From positions 1 to 13,200 of the forward strand of contig JAATGK010000108.1 of NCBI GenBank assembly GCA_015654715.1: a DNA stretch of 13,200 bases, written 5' to 3'. This document shows positions 5,407-12,303 of this stretch, in pieces (position 1 is the first letter of the stretch; every line of letters starts with the position of its first letter). The stretch comes from Alphaproteobacteria bacterium. GTDB lineage: Bacteria; Pseudomonadota; Alphaproteobacteria; Micropepsales; Micropepsaceae. The notes beneath the pieces were generated by a model that was not told where the DNA came from, did no database searches, and was given only the letters and a program-made list of their open reading frames with translations. A program made the position numbers and the translations under genes.

Positions 5407-6981
5407 GACGATAGCGGGCTGAGTGCATTTCGCGGCCTTCTTTTGGCGCGCGAACGGAACGCCGACCACCGCCGCCAAAGTCAGGATCGCGACCACCGCC
5501 CAGGCATCGTTCATCGCCGCAACGAAGGCGGCGCGATTGACCATGGGCTCGAGGATGCTTTGGGTCATGGCATCGATCGGACCCGGCGCCCGGTCGGCAA
5601 AGAGCCGCATCGGGATACCGACAAATTTCGCCGTCGCGACGTCGCCAGCCATCAGACGATGCGCAATCGCCGTCGCATGAACCGGCGCCCGGCCGTAGAT
5701 GATGCTGTCGACCAGTGCGATGCCGATGGCGCCGCCAAGATTGCGCATCAGATTGAAAAGACCACTGGCGTCCGGTACGGCCGCTGTCTTGAGGTGGCCA
5801 AGCGCCAAGCGCGTCGGCGGCAACAAGCAAAACATGATCGCCACGCCGCGAATGACCTGCGGCCAGAACATACCGGCAAAGTCGGTCTCGGGCGTTTCGA
5901 AGGCGCTAAGACCGAGGCCGGTCGCAAACAGTAGAAAGCCCAATGTCGTCAACAAGCGCGCGCCCATGCGGCGCTCCAGGAAAACAGCGAGAGGTGCCGT
6001 CGCCAATTGGGCGATACCCGTCACCAGCATGGTTGCGCCGATTTCGAGCGCCTCATGACCGCGCGCAAAGGCCAGGAACACCGGCATCATATAGACAGAG
6101 CCGAAGAGACCGATCCCCAGCACGAAACTGAGCAGGCACCCCACCGCAAACATCGGATCCGCCAAGGTGCGAAGTTCGACGACCGGCTTGCGGCGGCCGA
6201 GCGTGCGGCGCACAAATGCGAAACCGCTCGCCAGCGCCACCGCCAGCAAGCCGCACACGGTGGGCGATAGCCAGCCGCGGTCGGGCGCTTCCTTAAGGGC
6301 AATTTCCAGAGCGGCAAGCGCCAGCGCCATGAACGCAATCGACAGGATGTCGAGCGAACGCGTCTCGCCCCATACCGGTTTCTCTACCGGCAACAGCCAC
6401 ACCGTCGCCACGGCCGACAAAATTCCCGGCGCGACGTTGATGAGGAACAGCCAGTGCCAGCTATAAGTCTCGGTGATCCAGCCGCCGACGATGGGCCCTA
6501 CGGTGGGGGCGAGCACGGCGAGGACGCCGCCAATCGTCGTGGCGATGCCCTGCAGACGCGGCGGAAACAGCACAAACACGGCCGTGAACACCGCCGGAAT
6601 CAGCGTTCCGCCCGAAAAGCCCTGCACCACCCGCCAGATCATCAGAACGGTAAAGCTGGTGCTGGCGGCACAACCGATGGAAGCCAGCGTGAAAATCGAA
6701 ATGGTGATGATGAACATCCAGCGCATGGTCAACAGACGGGTCAAAAATCCCGTCAGCGGGATCGCGATGACTTCGGCGACGAGATAAGCCGTCTGGACCC
6801 AGCTCATCTGATCGCGCGCGATGCCAAGGGCGCCTTGGATCGTCGGCAGCGAGGTGGCGACCACCTGTATATCGAGGATCGCCATGAACATGCCGACGCA
6901 CATCATGGCAAAGCCGGCCCAGGTGGCGGGCGGAACCTTCTCCTCGTCGCTAGGTATCGGACGCTCCTCTGAGGGCGGCAT
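5392..6981 (-). CDS. DHA2-family MFS drug/metabolite exporter (EmrB-like)
   Basis: A 529-residue inner-membrane transporter of the 14-helix DHA2 type, expected to export hydrophobic small molecules using the proton gradient. Early helix 1 carries the family pattern GMFMAILDIQVVATSLPTIQ. A motif-A-like loop is GFLTRLLTMRW. The antiporter motif C is clear (GPIVGGWITETYSWHWLFLI). The second half has the expected later helices and a short basic tail. ATG 6981 (MPPSEERPIP) is chosen because it gives the usual short polar N-terminus; an upstream ATG at 7017 would add 12 hydrophobic residues. The gene overlaps the methyltransferase gene by 32 bases and is third in the operon with the polyketide synthase, so its cargo is probably the methylated polyketide. 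A general multidrug role is the alternative. No terminator is obvious. Confidence 0.92.
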   Translation of the reverse strand: MPPSEERPIPSDEEKVPPATWAGFAMMCVGMFMAILDIQVVATSLPTIQGALGIARDQMSWVQTAYLVAEVIAIPLTGFLTRLLTMRWMFIITISIFTLASIGCAASTSFTVLMIWRVVQGFSGGTLIPAVFTAVFVLFPPRLQGIATTIGGVLAVLAPTVGPIVGGWITETYSWHWLFLINVAPGILSAVATVWLLPVEKPVWGETRSLDILSIAFMALALAALEIALKEAPDRGWLSPTVCGLLAVALASGFAFVRRTLGRRKPVVELRTLADPMFAVGCLLSFVLGIGLFGSVYMMPVFLAFARGHEALEIGATMLVTGIAQLATAPLAVFLERRMGARLLTTLGFLLFATGLGLSAFETPETDFAGMFWPQVIRGVAIMFCLLPPTRLALGHLKTAAVPDASGLFNLMRNLGGAIGIALVDSIIYGRAPVHATAIAHRLMAGDVATAKFVGIPMRLFADRAPGPIDAMTQSILEPMVNRAAFVAAMNDAWAVVAILTLAAVVGVPFARQKKAAKCTQPAIVSKSA

Positions 6982-7447
6982 TTTCAGCGGAAATGCGAAT
7001 ATACAGAACCATGCCATTCAGTATCGAGAACGCCAGGGCATACCACGGCAGTCCGAGGGCGAGCGGCAAGACCGCGATCTCGCCGACGACCACCGTATAA
7101 TTGGGATGTTTCAAAAAACGATAGGGACCGGTTTTGACCAAAGGCGCTCCCGGCAGGAGGATGATGCGGGTGGTCCAGCGCTCTCCCAGAGTGGTCAGCA
7201 CCCACACGCGCAGAACCTGAAGCACGGCGAAAAGCGCCAGCCATCCCCATACGATCGGGTGGTTCCAGGCAATCAGCCACAGACCCCCAAGCCATATCGC
7301 GTGCAGCGCGACGACCAGACGATAGTGTTCGGGCGCAAATTCCACGGCCCCGCGGCCGACGAGCCGCGCCGTATTGCGCCGCGCCAGAACAAGCTCCGCC
7401 ACCCGTTCGGCGGTGACGAAGCCAAGCAGGATAATCGCGCCAATCAA
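6950..7447 (-). CDS. ICMT-like membrane methyltransferase (YpbQ/BpsB-like)
   Basis: A 165-residue integral membrane methyltransferase of the isoprenylcysteine carboxyl methyltransferase superfamily. Four to five hydrophobic segments are visible. The SAM-binding signature is GPYRFLKHPNYTVVVGE (107-123), with Glu155 in the later R-I-x-x-E-N motif. In Bacillus the relative BpsB (YpbQ) O-methylates alkylpyrones made by the type III synthase BpsA. The same pairing here suggests the same chemistry, since bacteria do not normally need a CAAX methyltransferase. The start is TTG 7447, overlapping the synthase stop as TTGA, so translation is coupled; GAGAG lies 7 bases before it. Its end overlaps the exporter start by 32 bases. 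Confidence 0.88.
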   Translation of the reverse strand: MIGAIILLGFVTAERVAELVLARRNTARLVGRGAVEFAPEHYRLVVALHAIWLGGLWLIAWNHPIVWGWLALFAVLQVLRVWVLTTLGERWTTRIILLPGAPLVKTGPYRFLKHPNYTVVVGEIAVLPLALGLPWYALAFSILNGMVLYIRISAENAALRGASDT

Positions 7448-8499
7448 GCCGCTCTCTTCAGCGAGACGCAGCTCGCGCTGAACCCCGGCCCCATCGCCGT
7501 CGCCACCGCGCGCGACGGCAGGCCCGCACGCAGCGTACGGTCGAGCACAAACAACACCGTCGGGGCCGACATATTGCCGTATTCGCGCAGGATCTCGCGT
7601 TCATGGTCGAGCCCGCCCTGGGCAATGCCCAAGGCCCGCTCCAGCGCAACAACGACCTTGGTGCCGCCGGGATGGCAAATGAAGCGGTCCACCTCATTCA
7701 TCCGGATTTTCGCGCGCTGCAGAATTCCCGCCACTGCCGGTCCCATATTGGCCTCGGCAAACGACGGGATCGCCTGCGCAAAAATCACTTCGAAGCCCTC
7801 GCTGTCCAGATCCCAGCCCATGATGTCGAGCGTACCAAGCCAGGTATGTTCACCGGCCGCTTCCACTTCGGCAAGGCCGCCTTCTTTTCCGGCGCGCAAG
7901 ACGCACGCCGCCGCGCCGTCGCCGAACAGGGCACAGGCGACGATGCCCGCCTTGGTGAGCTGATCCATGCGGAACGCGAGGGTGCAAAGCTCGACCACGA
8001 CCAAGAGGACGTAGGCGCCCGGTTGCGCTCTGGCCAGACGAGCCGCTATTGCAAAGCCGGAGACGCCGCCCGCACATCCCAGCCCAAACACCGGAACCCG
8101 CTGGATGTCATCGCGGAACCCCATCGCCTGAGCGGCCCGTGCCTCCAGACTTGGCGTCGCAATGCCGGTGGAGGAGACCGTAACGACGATATCAACGTCG
8201 GCCGCGTCGAGCTGTGCCGTCGCCAGCGCCTTGTTGGCGGCATCGACAAACAGATCGTGACCCACTTCAAGATACGCCGCCGTTCGTTCCTTCCAGCCGT
8301 GCGGCTTGGAATACCATTCGATCGGCCGTGCCGAGTGCCGTTTGTGGATTCCGGCCGTCGAAAACACAGGCACCATGCGATCGAACGCGGCGTATCGATT
8401 GCCGAACATTTCGCGGGCGGCCTCCACGACATCATCTTGATACAGAATGTGCGGAGGAACCGCCGTTGCGAGCGAAATCAACTTTGCCGTTTGGTTCAA
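7444..8499 (-). CDS. Type III polyketide synthase (chalcone/alkylpyrone synthase family)
   Basis: A 351-residue type III PKS. It condenses an acyl-CoA starter with malonyl-CoA units and cyclises the chain, typically to alkylpyrones or alkylresorcinols in bacteria. All three catalytic residues are seen: Cys142 in VFGLGCAGGVSG, His276 in FICHPGGTKVV and Asn309 in YGNMSAPTV. The C-terminal cyclisation-pocket loop appears as AMGPGFS (335-341). Length is normal for the family. The TTG 8499 start has AAGG 7 bases upstream and gives the expected N-terminus (LISLATAVPP). It heads an operon with the methyltransferase and exporter, with 4- and 32-base overlaps. Starter length and product cannot be read from sequence. 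Similar genes occur in membrane-lipid and cyst-lipid pathways. Confidence 0.94.
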   Translation of the reverse strand: MNQTAKLISLATAVPPHILYQDDVVEAAREMFGNRYAAFDRMVPVFSTAGIHKRHSARPIEWYSKPHGWKERTAAYLEVGHDLFVDAANKALATAQLDAADVDIVVTVSSTGIATPSLEARAAQAMGFRDDIQRVPVFGLGCAGGVSGFAIAARLARAQPGAYVLLVVVELCTLAFRMDQLTKAGIVACALFGDGAAACVLRAGKEGGLAEVEAAGEHTWLGTLDIMGWDLDSEGFEVIFAQAIPSFAEANMGPAVAGILQRAKIRMNEVDRFICHPGGTKVVVALERALGIAQGGLDHEREILREYGNMSAPTVLFVLDRTLRAGLPSRAVATAMGPGFSASCVSLKRAA

Positions 8500-8661
8500 G
8501 TATCAGCCTTTCGTGCGGTTCAGAGAAACCGGCCGTTGTTATGGTGATGAAGACGAGCACGTCGCTGCGCCGTTCGACCTTAGCTATGACCGGCGCAATT
8601 CCCTAGGGATAATGCCGCGCCCTAGCGGCAGGTTCCGGCGTTACCGAACTGAAACGTCCGG

Positions 8662-9015
8662 CTACCGCCGACTGGCCGCACCAACGATCGCGCCGAGAAG
8701 CGCGCCGGCGCCGATCGACCACGCCAACGCAGCCAGCGGCTGGGCCCGTATCGACTTGCGCGCGGAATCCAGATTGCCGCTCGCCCAATCGTCGACATCG
8801 TGGACGGCTTGCGCGGCTGATTCCTCGGCGAGGCGGTAAGCACCATGCGCCACGTCTTCCGCCTTGCGCAGAGCGAGTTGGACACGATTGTCCGCCACAC
8901 CTTCGACGTCGCCGGCAACTTTCTTCATGTCGCCCTCCAACGTCTCAAGTTCCGAGCGCAACGCGCCCAGGCGTGAATCCAATTTGACGGAATTTTTTCT
9001 GGTACGGTCGGCCAT
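8662..9015 (-). CDS. DUF883/ElaB-YqjD-like tail-anchored protein
   Basis: A 117-residue protein with the build of the DUF883 (ElaB/YqjD) family. A charged helical or coiled-coil body (about 10-85, with LRSELETLEGDMKKVAGDVE) is followed by a basic linker (SARKSIRAQP) and a single C-terminal helix, LAALAWSIGAGALLGAIVGA, ending ASRR. In E. coli such proteins are inner-membrane tail anchors that bind ribosomes in stationary phase; that role here is inference. ATG 9015 has GGAA 8 bases upstream. It stands alone: 162 bases separate it from the polyketide synthase operon downstream, and 151 from the small acidic gene upstream. Confidence 0.85.
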   Translation of the reverse strand: MADRTRKNSVKLDSRLGALRSELETLEGDMKKVAGDVEGVADNRVQLALRKAEDVAHGAYRLAEESAAQAVHDVDDWASGNLDSARKSIRAQPLAALAWSIGAGALLGAIVGAASRR

Positions 9016-9166
9016 GAGTGGTTTCCATTCGTTTGAGGTTGATTGACGTGATCAGCATGCGGGTCACCGCCGGCTGATGATCGGCGAATAGTTTTTTGCG
9101 TGCAATGCGCCCGCGGCACGTGTTCGGGTTTCAGTATGCCTTCGAAGCGTTGATGCGCGACGCTAC

Positions 9167-9376
9167 CTAAAATCGTCCACCGACATTGCGAAGAAGCGTC
9201 GATCGCATCGGCGGGCGGCCTACGGGCCGTTGCGGTTCGTCATCGTCATCGTCATCGTCCAAGCCACGGGCTTCCAAACAGCGGCTCTGCGTCGGCACGC
9301 CGTCCCCCCCTGCCACACACAATTTGCAGTCGATGTCTTGCGTTTGAGGGCTGCTGATTTGATCGCTTTTATTCAC
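9167..9376 (-). CDS. Small acidic Cys/Asp-rich protein, unknown
   Basis: Not recognised. GTG 9376 has a perfect GGAGG (9386-9382) 5 bases upstream, which is why this start is preferred over ATG 9448. The 69-residue product has an N-terminal polar part, a CKLC pair (17 and 20) with a third Cys at 33, a run of seven Asp (40-46) followed by Glu, then a Pro/Arg-rich end (PQRPVGRPP) and LLRNVGGRF. The Asp run is encoded by alternating GAC/GAT, so it is a short repeat that could vary in length. The Cys spacing and acidic run could bind a metal, but this is a guess. Motif copy D lies 130 bases upstream and faces it. Confidence 0.6.
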   Translation of the reverse strand: MNKSDQISSPQTQDIDCKLCVAGGDGVPTQSRCLEARGLDDDDDDDEPQRPVGRPPMRSTLLRNVGGRF

Positions 9377-9505
9377 AGAGACCTCCACAAAATAACCAAG
9401 CCCTGGCCGCGGGAGACAGAAACGCCAGGCCGGACGACGGCACCACACAGGCGCCCATACCGGGTCTTACAAAACATGTCATTTACCGAGGCGAGCGAGA
9501 AGGCT

Positions 9506-9520
9506 CGGAATATACTCAGC
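9506..9520 (-). promoter_or_regulatory. Recurring intergenic motif, copy D
   Basis: On the minus strand the site is GCTGAGTATATTCCG, followed by AGCCTTCT. It lies between the FMN reductase stop and the small acidic gene, and faces the latter. It shares the AGCCT extension with copy E. Confidence 0.6.
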
Positions 9521-9543
9521 GTGTTACGCGTTGGTATGGGTCG

Positions 9544-10092
9544 TCACGCGTGCTGTTTCACCCAAGCGACATAGTGGTCCATCCAGCCTTGCAGGAACAA
9601 TTTGCTGCCGGCGCCGATATTGCCGCTATCGTCGAACAGACCCTCTCTTACTTGAACATAGGCTTCGGGTTGCCCCAGCGTGGCGACATCCAGATAAGCG
9701 AGGACGTTGCGCAGATGCTGCTGCGCCAGTGCCGTCCCGACCGGCCCGACCGACACGCCCAATATTCCGGCGGGCTTGCCAGCCCAGGCGCTTTCGCCGT
9801 AAGGGCGCGAGGCATGGTCGATCGCGTTCTTGAGGACCCCGGGTATCGACCGGTTGTACTCAGCCGTAACGAACAAAAGACCTTGGGACGCTTTGATCGC
9901 CTGCTTCAGCCTGATGACGGGGGCCGCTTGTTGGGGGTCGTCATCCTGATTGTAAAGCGGCAAATCGCTGATTTTTATGTGCTCGAACGACAATTCCGGC
10001 GGCGCGAGCTTGATCATGGCCTCGGCGAACTTGTGATTGAAGGACTCGCGGCGAAGGCTGCCGACCACTACGGCGATCTGATACGGGCTCAT
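9544..10092 (-). CDS. NAD(P)H-dependent FMN reductase (ChrR-like quinone/chromate reductase)
   Basis: A 182-residue flavodoxin-fold reductase that should bind FMN and pass two electrons from NAD(P)H to quinones, and in relatives to chromate or azo compounds. Motifs seen: the phosphate-binding loop GSLRRESFN (11-19), and the flavin-contact motif AEYNRSIPGVLKNAIDHASR (77-96). Length is normal for the family. ATG 10092 is chosen because GGAG stands 6 bases upstream; an in-frame TTG at 10104 would overlap that ribosome site. It is a single gene on the minus strand. The DUF992 terminator upstream separates it, so it needs its own promoter in the roughly 40 bases before the ATG or read-through. A protective role against redox cycling fits the neighbouring stress genes. 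Confidence 0.9.
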   Translation of the reverse strand: MSPYQIAVVVGSLRRESFNHKFAEAMIKLAPPELSFEHIKISDLPLYNQDDDPQQAAPVIRLKQAIKASQGLLFVTAEYNRSIPGVLKNAIDHASRPYGESAWAGKPAGILGVSVGPVGTALAQQHLRNVLAYLDVATLGQPEAYVQVREGLFDDSGNIGAGSKLFLQGWMDHYVAWVKQHA

Positions 10093-10130
10093 CTCGGTCT
10101 CCAACGAAAAAGCCGCAGCAAACGCAATCG

Positions 10131-10165
10131 AAAAACCTGCGCGGACGGTCGCCCGGCCGCGCAGG
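10131..10165 (-). terminator. Rho-independent terminator of the DUF992 gene
   Basis: Perfect 9-base arms (10136-10144 and 10157-10165) around a 12-base loop are followed on the minus strand by TTTTT (10135-10131). It starts 12 bases after the DUF992 stop. Confidence 0.88.
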
Positions 10166-10176
10166 TCGAAACTAAT

Positions 10177-10659
10177 TCACGGCGTATGCTTCAGAGTGAT
10201 CGAGCCGATACCGGCGGCGACATTGAGGCCCTTGTTGCCCGATACGCTCAGCGGCTGCAGCGAGAACGACTTGTCGAAGCCGCCGATCAGCACATTGGCG
10301 CCGACACCGATACCGGCGGTGGCACCCGCGCTGACGCCGACATAATCGCCTTCCAGTGCGCCGGGACGCACGTCGGACGTCGGGGCAACGACTTCCCAAA
10401 CCAGGACACCGCCTTCGGTGTAGCCGATGTCGACGCCGAACTTGTTAATCGAGCCGGAATAGTGGACGGCCTTTCTATCGTTCTGGCGGAAGACGCAACG
10501 CAGGTCTTTGGTCGACCCGAAGACGAATCCCCAACCGCTAGCAACGCCGCACGTCAACTCACCGACCTTCACGCCATGCGTGGCGGCTTCAGCCGAACCG
10601 GCAAGCGCGATGGCGCCGATCGCCGCGGCGCTCATCATCAAACGCAATGTATTCTTCAT
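10177..10659 (-). CDS. DUF992 family exported protein
   Basis: A 160-residue secreted or periplasmic protein. Residues 1-25 are a clean Sec signal (MKNTLRLMM, Ala/Gly core, then SAEA). The mature chain matches the DUF992 pattern: VGELTCGVASGWGFVFGS with Cys37, then LRCVF with Cys55 (a likely disulfide), YSGSINKFGVDIGYTEGG, an LVWEVVAPT segment, and Gly-rich beta strands to a short end. Function is unknown; the family is widespread in Rhizobiales-type alphaproteobacteria. ATG 10659 has GAGGAG 8 bases upstream, one of the best ribosome sites in the window. Upstream codons run open to 10857 but are shapeless. It has its own terminator, and 109 bases separate it from the slipin stop upstream. Confidence 0.9.
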   Translation of the reverse strand: MKNTLRLMMSAAAIGAIALAGSAEAATHGVKVGELTCGVASGWGFVFGSTKDLRCVFRQNDRKAVHYSGSINKFGVDIGYTEGGVLVWEVVAPTSDVRPGALEGDYVGVSAGATAGIGVGANVLIGGFDKSFSLQPLSVSGNKGLNVAAGIGSITLKHTP

Positions 10660-10768
10660 CGAAGAACTCCTCTTTCGTCGAATTAGCATAAGAGCCGGAA
10701 TGACCCCTATGTATTGCGATCCGCACGTCTGAAGCGCGCTCGATCGATGGTGATGGAAAGCGCAGTGC

Positions 10769-11596
10769 TTACGCCAGGCGCGGCGCGCTGCCGGCGGATG
10801 GAATACGCGTGACACCGTTGGTGGCAGCCGCCTTACCGGCGGTATCGAGGATCTCAAGGAACGGCTTGATGATGTCGATCGGCATCGGGAAGATCACCGT
10901 GGAATTCTGTTCGGCGCCGATCTCCGTCAGGGTTTGCAGATAGCGAAGCTGCATCGCGGCCGGAATGCTGCCGAGAATCTGGGCGGCGTTGACCAGCGTT
11001 TGCGACGCCTGGAATTCGGCCTCCGCATGGATGACCTTGGCACGCCGGTCGCGCTCGGCCTCGGCCTGTTGGGCGATGGCGCGCACCATGTTTTCGGTGA
11101 GTTCGACGGTCCTGATCTCAACGTTGCTGACCTTGATCCCCCAGGTTTCGGTTTGGGCGTCGAGAATAGCCTGCACGTCGGTGCTGAGTTTTTTCCGTTC
11201 GGACAGCATTTCGTCAAGCTCATGCTGGCCAAGCACGGCGCGCAGAGTCGTCTGCGCCAGCATGTTGGTGGCAGGAAGATATTGTTGAACCTGGATGATC
11301 GCGTGTTCCGGATTGACGACGTTGAAGTAAAGCACCGCGTCCACTTTCATCGAAACGTTGTCGCGTGAAATCACATCCTGGCTCGGTATTTCGATGACTT
11401 GAATGCGCAAATCCACGCGCACCATTTCCTGGATGAAGGGGATCAGGAAGACCAAGCCGGGACCTTTGACCTTCTCGAAACGCCCCAAGGTAAAAACCAC
11501 CGCGCGCTCATATTCACGCAGAATCCTTATGCTCATGGTTGCCAAGACAAACGCCACGACCACCACGACGGGGATGACAAATACACTGGATGACAT
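10769..11596 (-). CDS. Slipin (stomatin/SPFH-family membrane protein)
   Basis: A 275-residue SPFH protein of the bacterial slipin type, expected to form membrane-bound oligomeric cages that organise membrane domains. One N-terminal hydrophobic helix (about 3-21, FVIPVVVVVAFVL) is followed by the SPFH domain, with EYERAVVFTLGRFEKVKGPG and IPSQDVISRDNVSMKVDAVL. A helical arm rich in Ala, Glu and Arg follows (QQAEAERDRRAKVIHAEAEF) and the end is polar. Slipin genes often pair with an nfeD gene, but none is present on either side. ATG 11596 has GGAGG 10 bases upstream. A perfect EcfG-type promoter lies at 11641-11666 and motif copy E about 150 bases upstream, pointing to stress induction. Confidence 0.93.
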   Translation of the reverse strand: MSSSVFVIPVVVVVAFVLATMSIRILREYERAVVFTLGRFEKVKGPGLVFLIPFIQEMVRVDLRIQVIEIPSQDVISRDNVSMKVDAVLYFNVVNPEHAIIQVQQYLPATNMLAQTTLRAVLGQHELDEMLSERKKLSTDVQAILDAQTETWGIKVSNVEIRTVELTENMVRAIAQQAEAERDRRAKVIHAEAEFQASQTLVNAAQILGSIPAAMQLRYLQTLTEIGAEQNSTVIFPMPIDIIKPFLEILDTAGKAAATNGVTRIPSAGSAPRLA

Positions 11597-11640
11597 GGCG
11601 TGGCGCCCTCCAGAGCGCGAAAAGCGGGGTCACCACAACA

Positions 11641-11666
11641 AACGGGCGACACCGCTGAAATGTTCC
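11641..11666 (-). promoter_or_regulatory. EcfG-type general stress promoter of the slipin gene
   Basis: On the minus strand the site is GGAAC (11666-11662), 17 bases, then CGTT (11644-11641). This is an exact match to the alphaproteobacterial EcfG consensus, 44 bases before ATG 11596. Expected start of the transcript is near 11634. Confidence 0.7.
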
Positions 11667-11747
11667 ATTCGAAAGCGCTGGGCGTGTTCCGCGTCCGGCC
11701 GGTTAAGTTGGGGCAAAATGGCAGTCGCCAAGACGTTGGGACAGGCT

Positions 11748-11762
11748 CGGAAACTACTCAAC
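11748..11762 (-). promoter_or_regulatory. Recurring intergenic motif, copy E
   Basis: On the minus strand the site is GTTGAGTAGTTTCCG, followed by AGCCTGTC. It sits just after the stop of the small helical gene and faces the slipin gene, about 80 bases upstream of the EcfG-type promoter. Confidence 0.55.
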
Positions 11763-11764
11763 CC

Positions 11765-11977
11765 TCACGAGCGCGGCGACACATCGAGCCGCTCGATACA
11801 TTCGCCGAGTTGGGCGAGCGCGAACGCAACGCTCGCAAATGCTCGTTTCAAATTGGCGTCAGTCGTGTTTTTGGACGCCTCCGAATACATGTTTGCCTGC
11901 GCGCGCACTTCCGCCGGCGTGGCCTTGAAGGCCGTACGACGCTCGGAACCGACGCCGGACTTTTCCGGCACGTTCAT
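11765..11977 (-). CDS. Small helical protein, unknown
   Basis: Not assigned to a family. The 70-residue product has a polar start (MNVPEKSGVGSERR) and a helical core, TPAEVRAQANMYSEASKNTT followed by DANLKRAFASVAFALAQLGE, ending IERLDVSPRS. The pattern of a short helix pair resembles small alphaproteobacterial hypotheticals found with stress genes. ATG 11977 is chosen because GAGG stands 5 bases upstream; ATG 12007 would add ten residues but has no ribosome site. A weak EcfG-like site (GGAAT-N18-CGTT, 12043-12017) is upstream. The gene lies between the universal stress protein and slipin genes on the same strand but with long gaps on both sides, so it is probably transcribed alone. Confidence 0.62.
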   Translation of the reverse strand: MNVPEKSGVGSERRTAFKATPAEVRAQANMYSEASKNTTDANLKRAFASVAFALAQLGECIERLDVSPRS

Positions 11978-12303
11978 GCCCGCCTCATAGAGGATAGGAG
12001 GTCGCATTGTCCGACGAACGCCGGCGAAACGGCCGAGGATTCCGTTCGGACAACCATCTTGGTAACGCTGCTGGCCATCCCAGGGCGCTGGACTCGAATT
12101 GTGTGTGTCATGCAGACCTCGACGTGGTTTGCATTCCCTATCCTACACGCGACACGATACACTTGCCTGACGGTTCGTGCGGACCTTGGCCGAAGCGTGA
12201 ACCCTGTCACCGCCTTTGACCAGCACAAAGCTACTCAGATTTGGCTGGGTATGCCGACTTCCGTTACAGCAAGGGCATGACCGGGCCGCTGTTACGCCAA
12301 CTA
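11978..12303. other. Gene-free stretch before the small helical gene
   Basis: No convincing gene in 326 bases; frames here are short and shapeless. It holds a weak EcfG-like site (12017-12043), a degenerate partial copy of the recurring motif (CTACTCAG, 12231-12238) and a hairpin-like dyad near 12263-12296 that could end the universal stress protein transcript but has no T-tract. Confidence 0.35.

Noticed and set aside
6821..7963. Plus-strand open frame of 380 residues opposite the methyltransferase and synthase
   Set aside because: Antisense to three genes with clear catalytic motifs; composition typical of a reverse-frame shadow.
9550..10686. Plus-strand open frame of 378 residues
   Set aside because: Antisense to the FMN reductase and DUF992 genes, both with motifs, good ribosome sites and a terminator between them.
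12225..12238. Sixth copy of the recurring motif
   Set aside because: The TACTCAG half matches but the GGAA half does not (ACAAAG), so it is recorded only as a degenerate partial copy.
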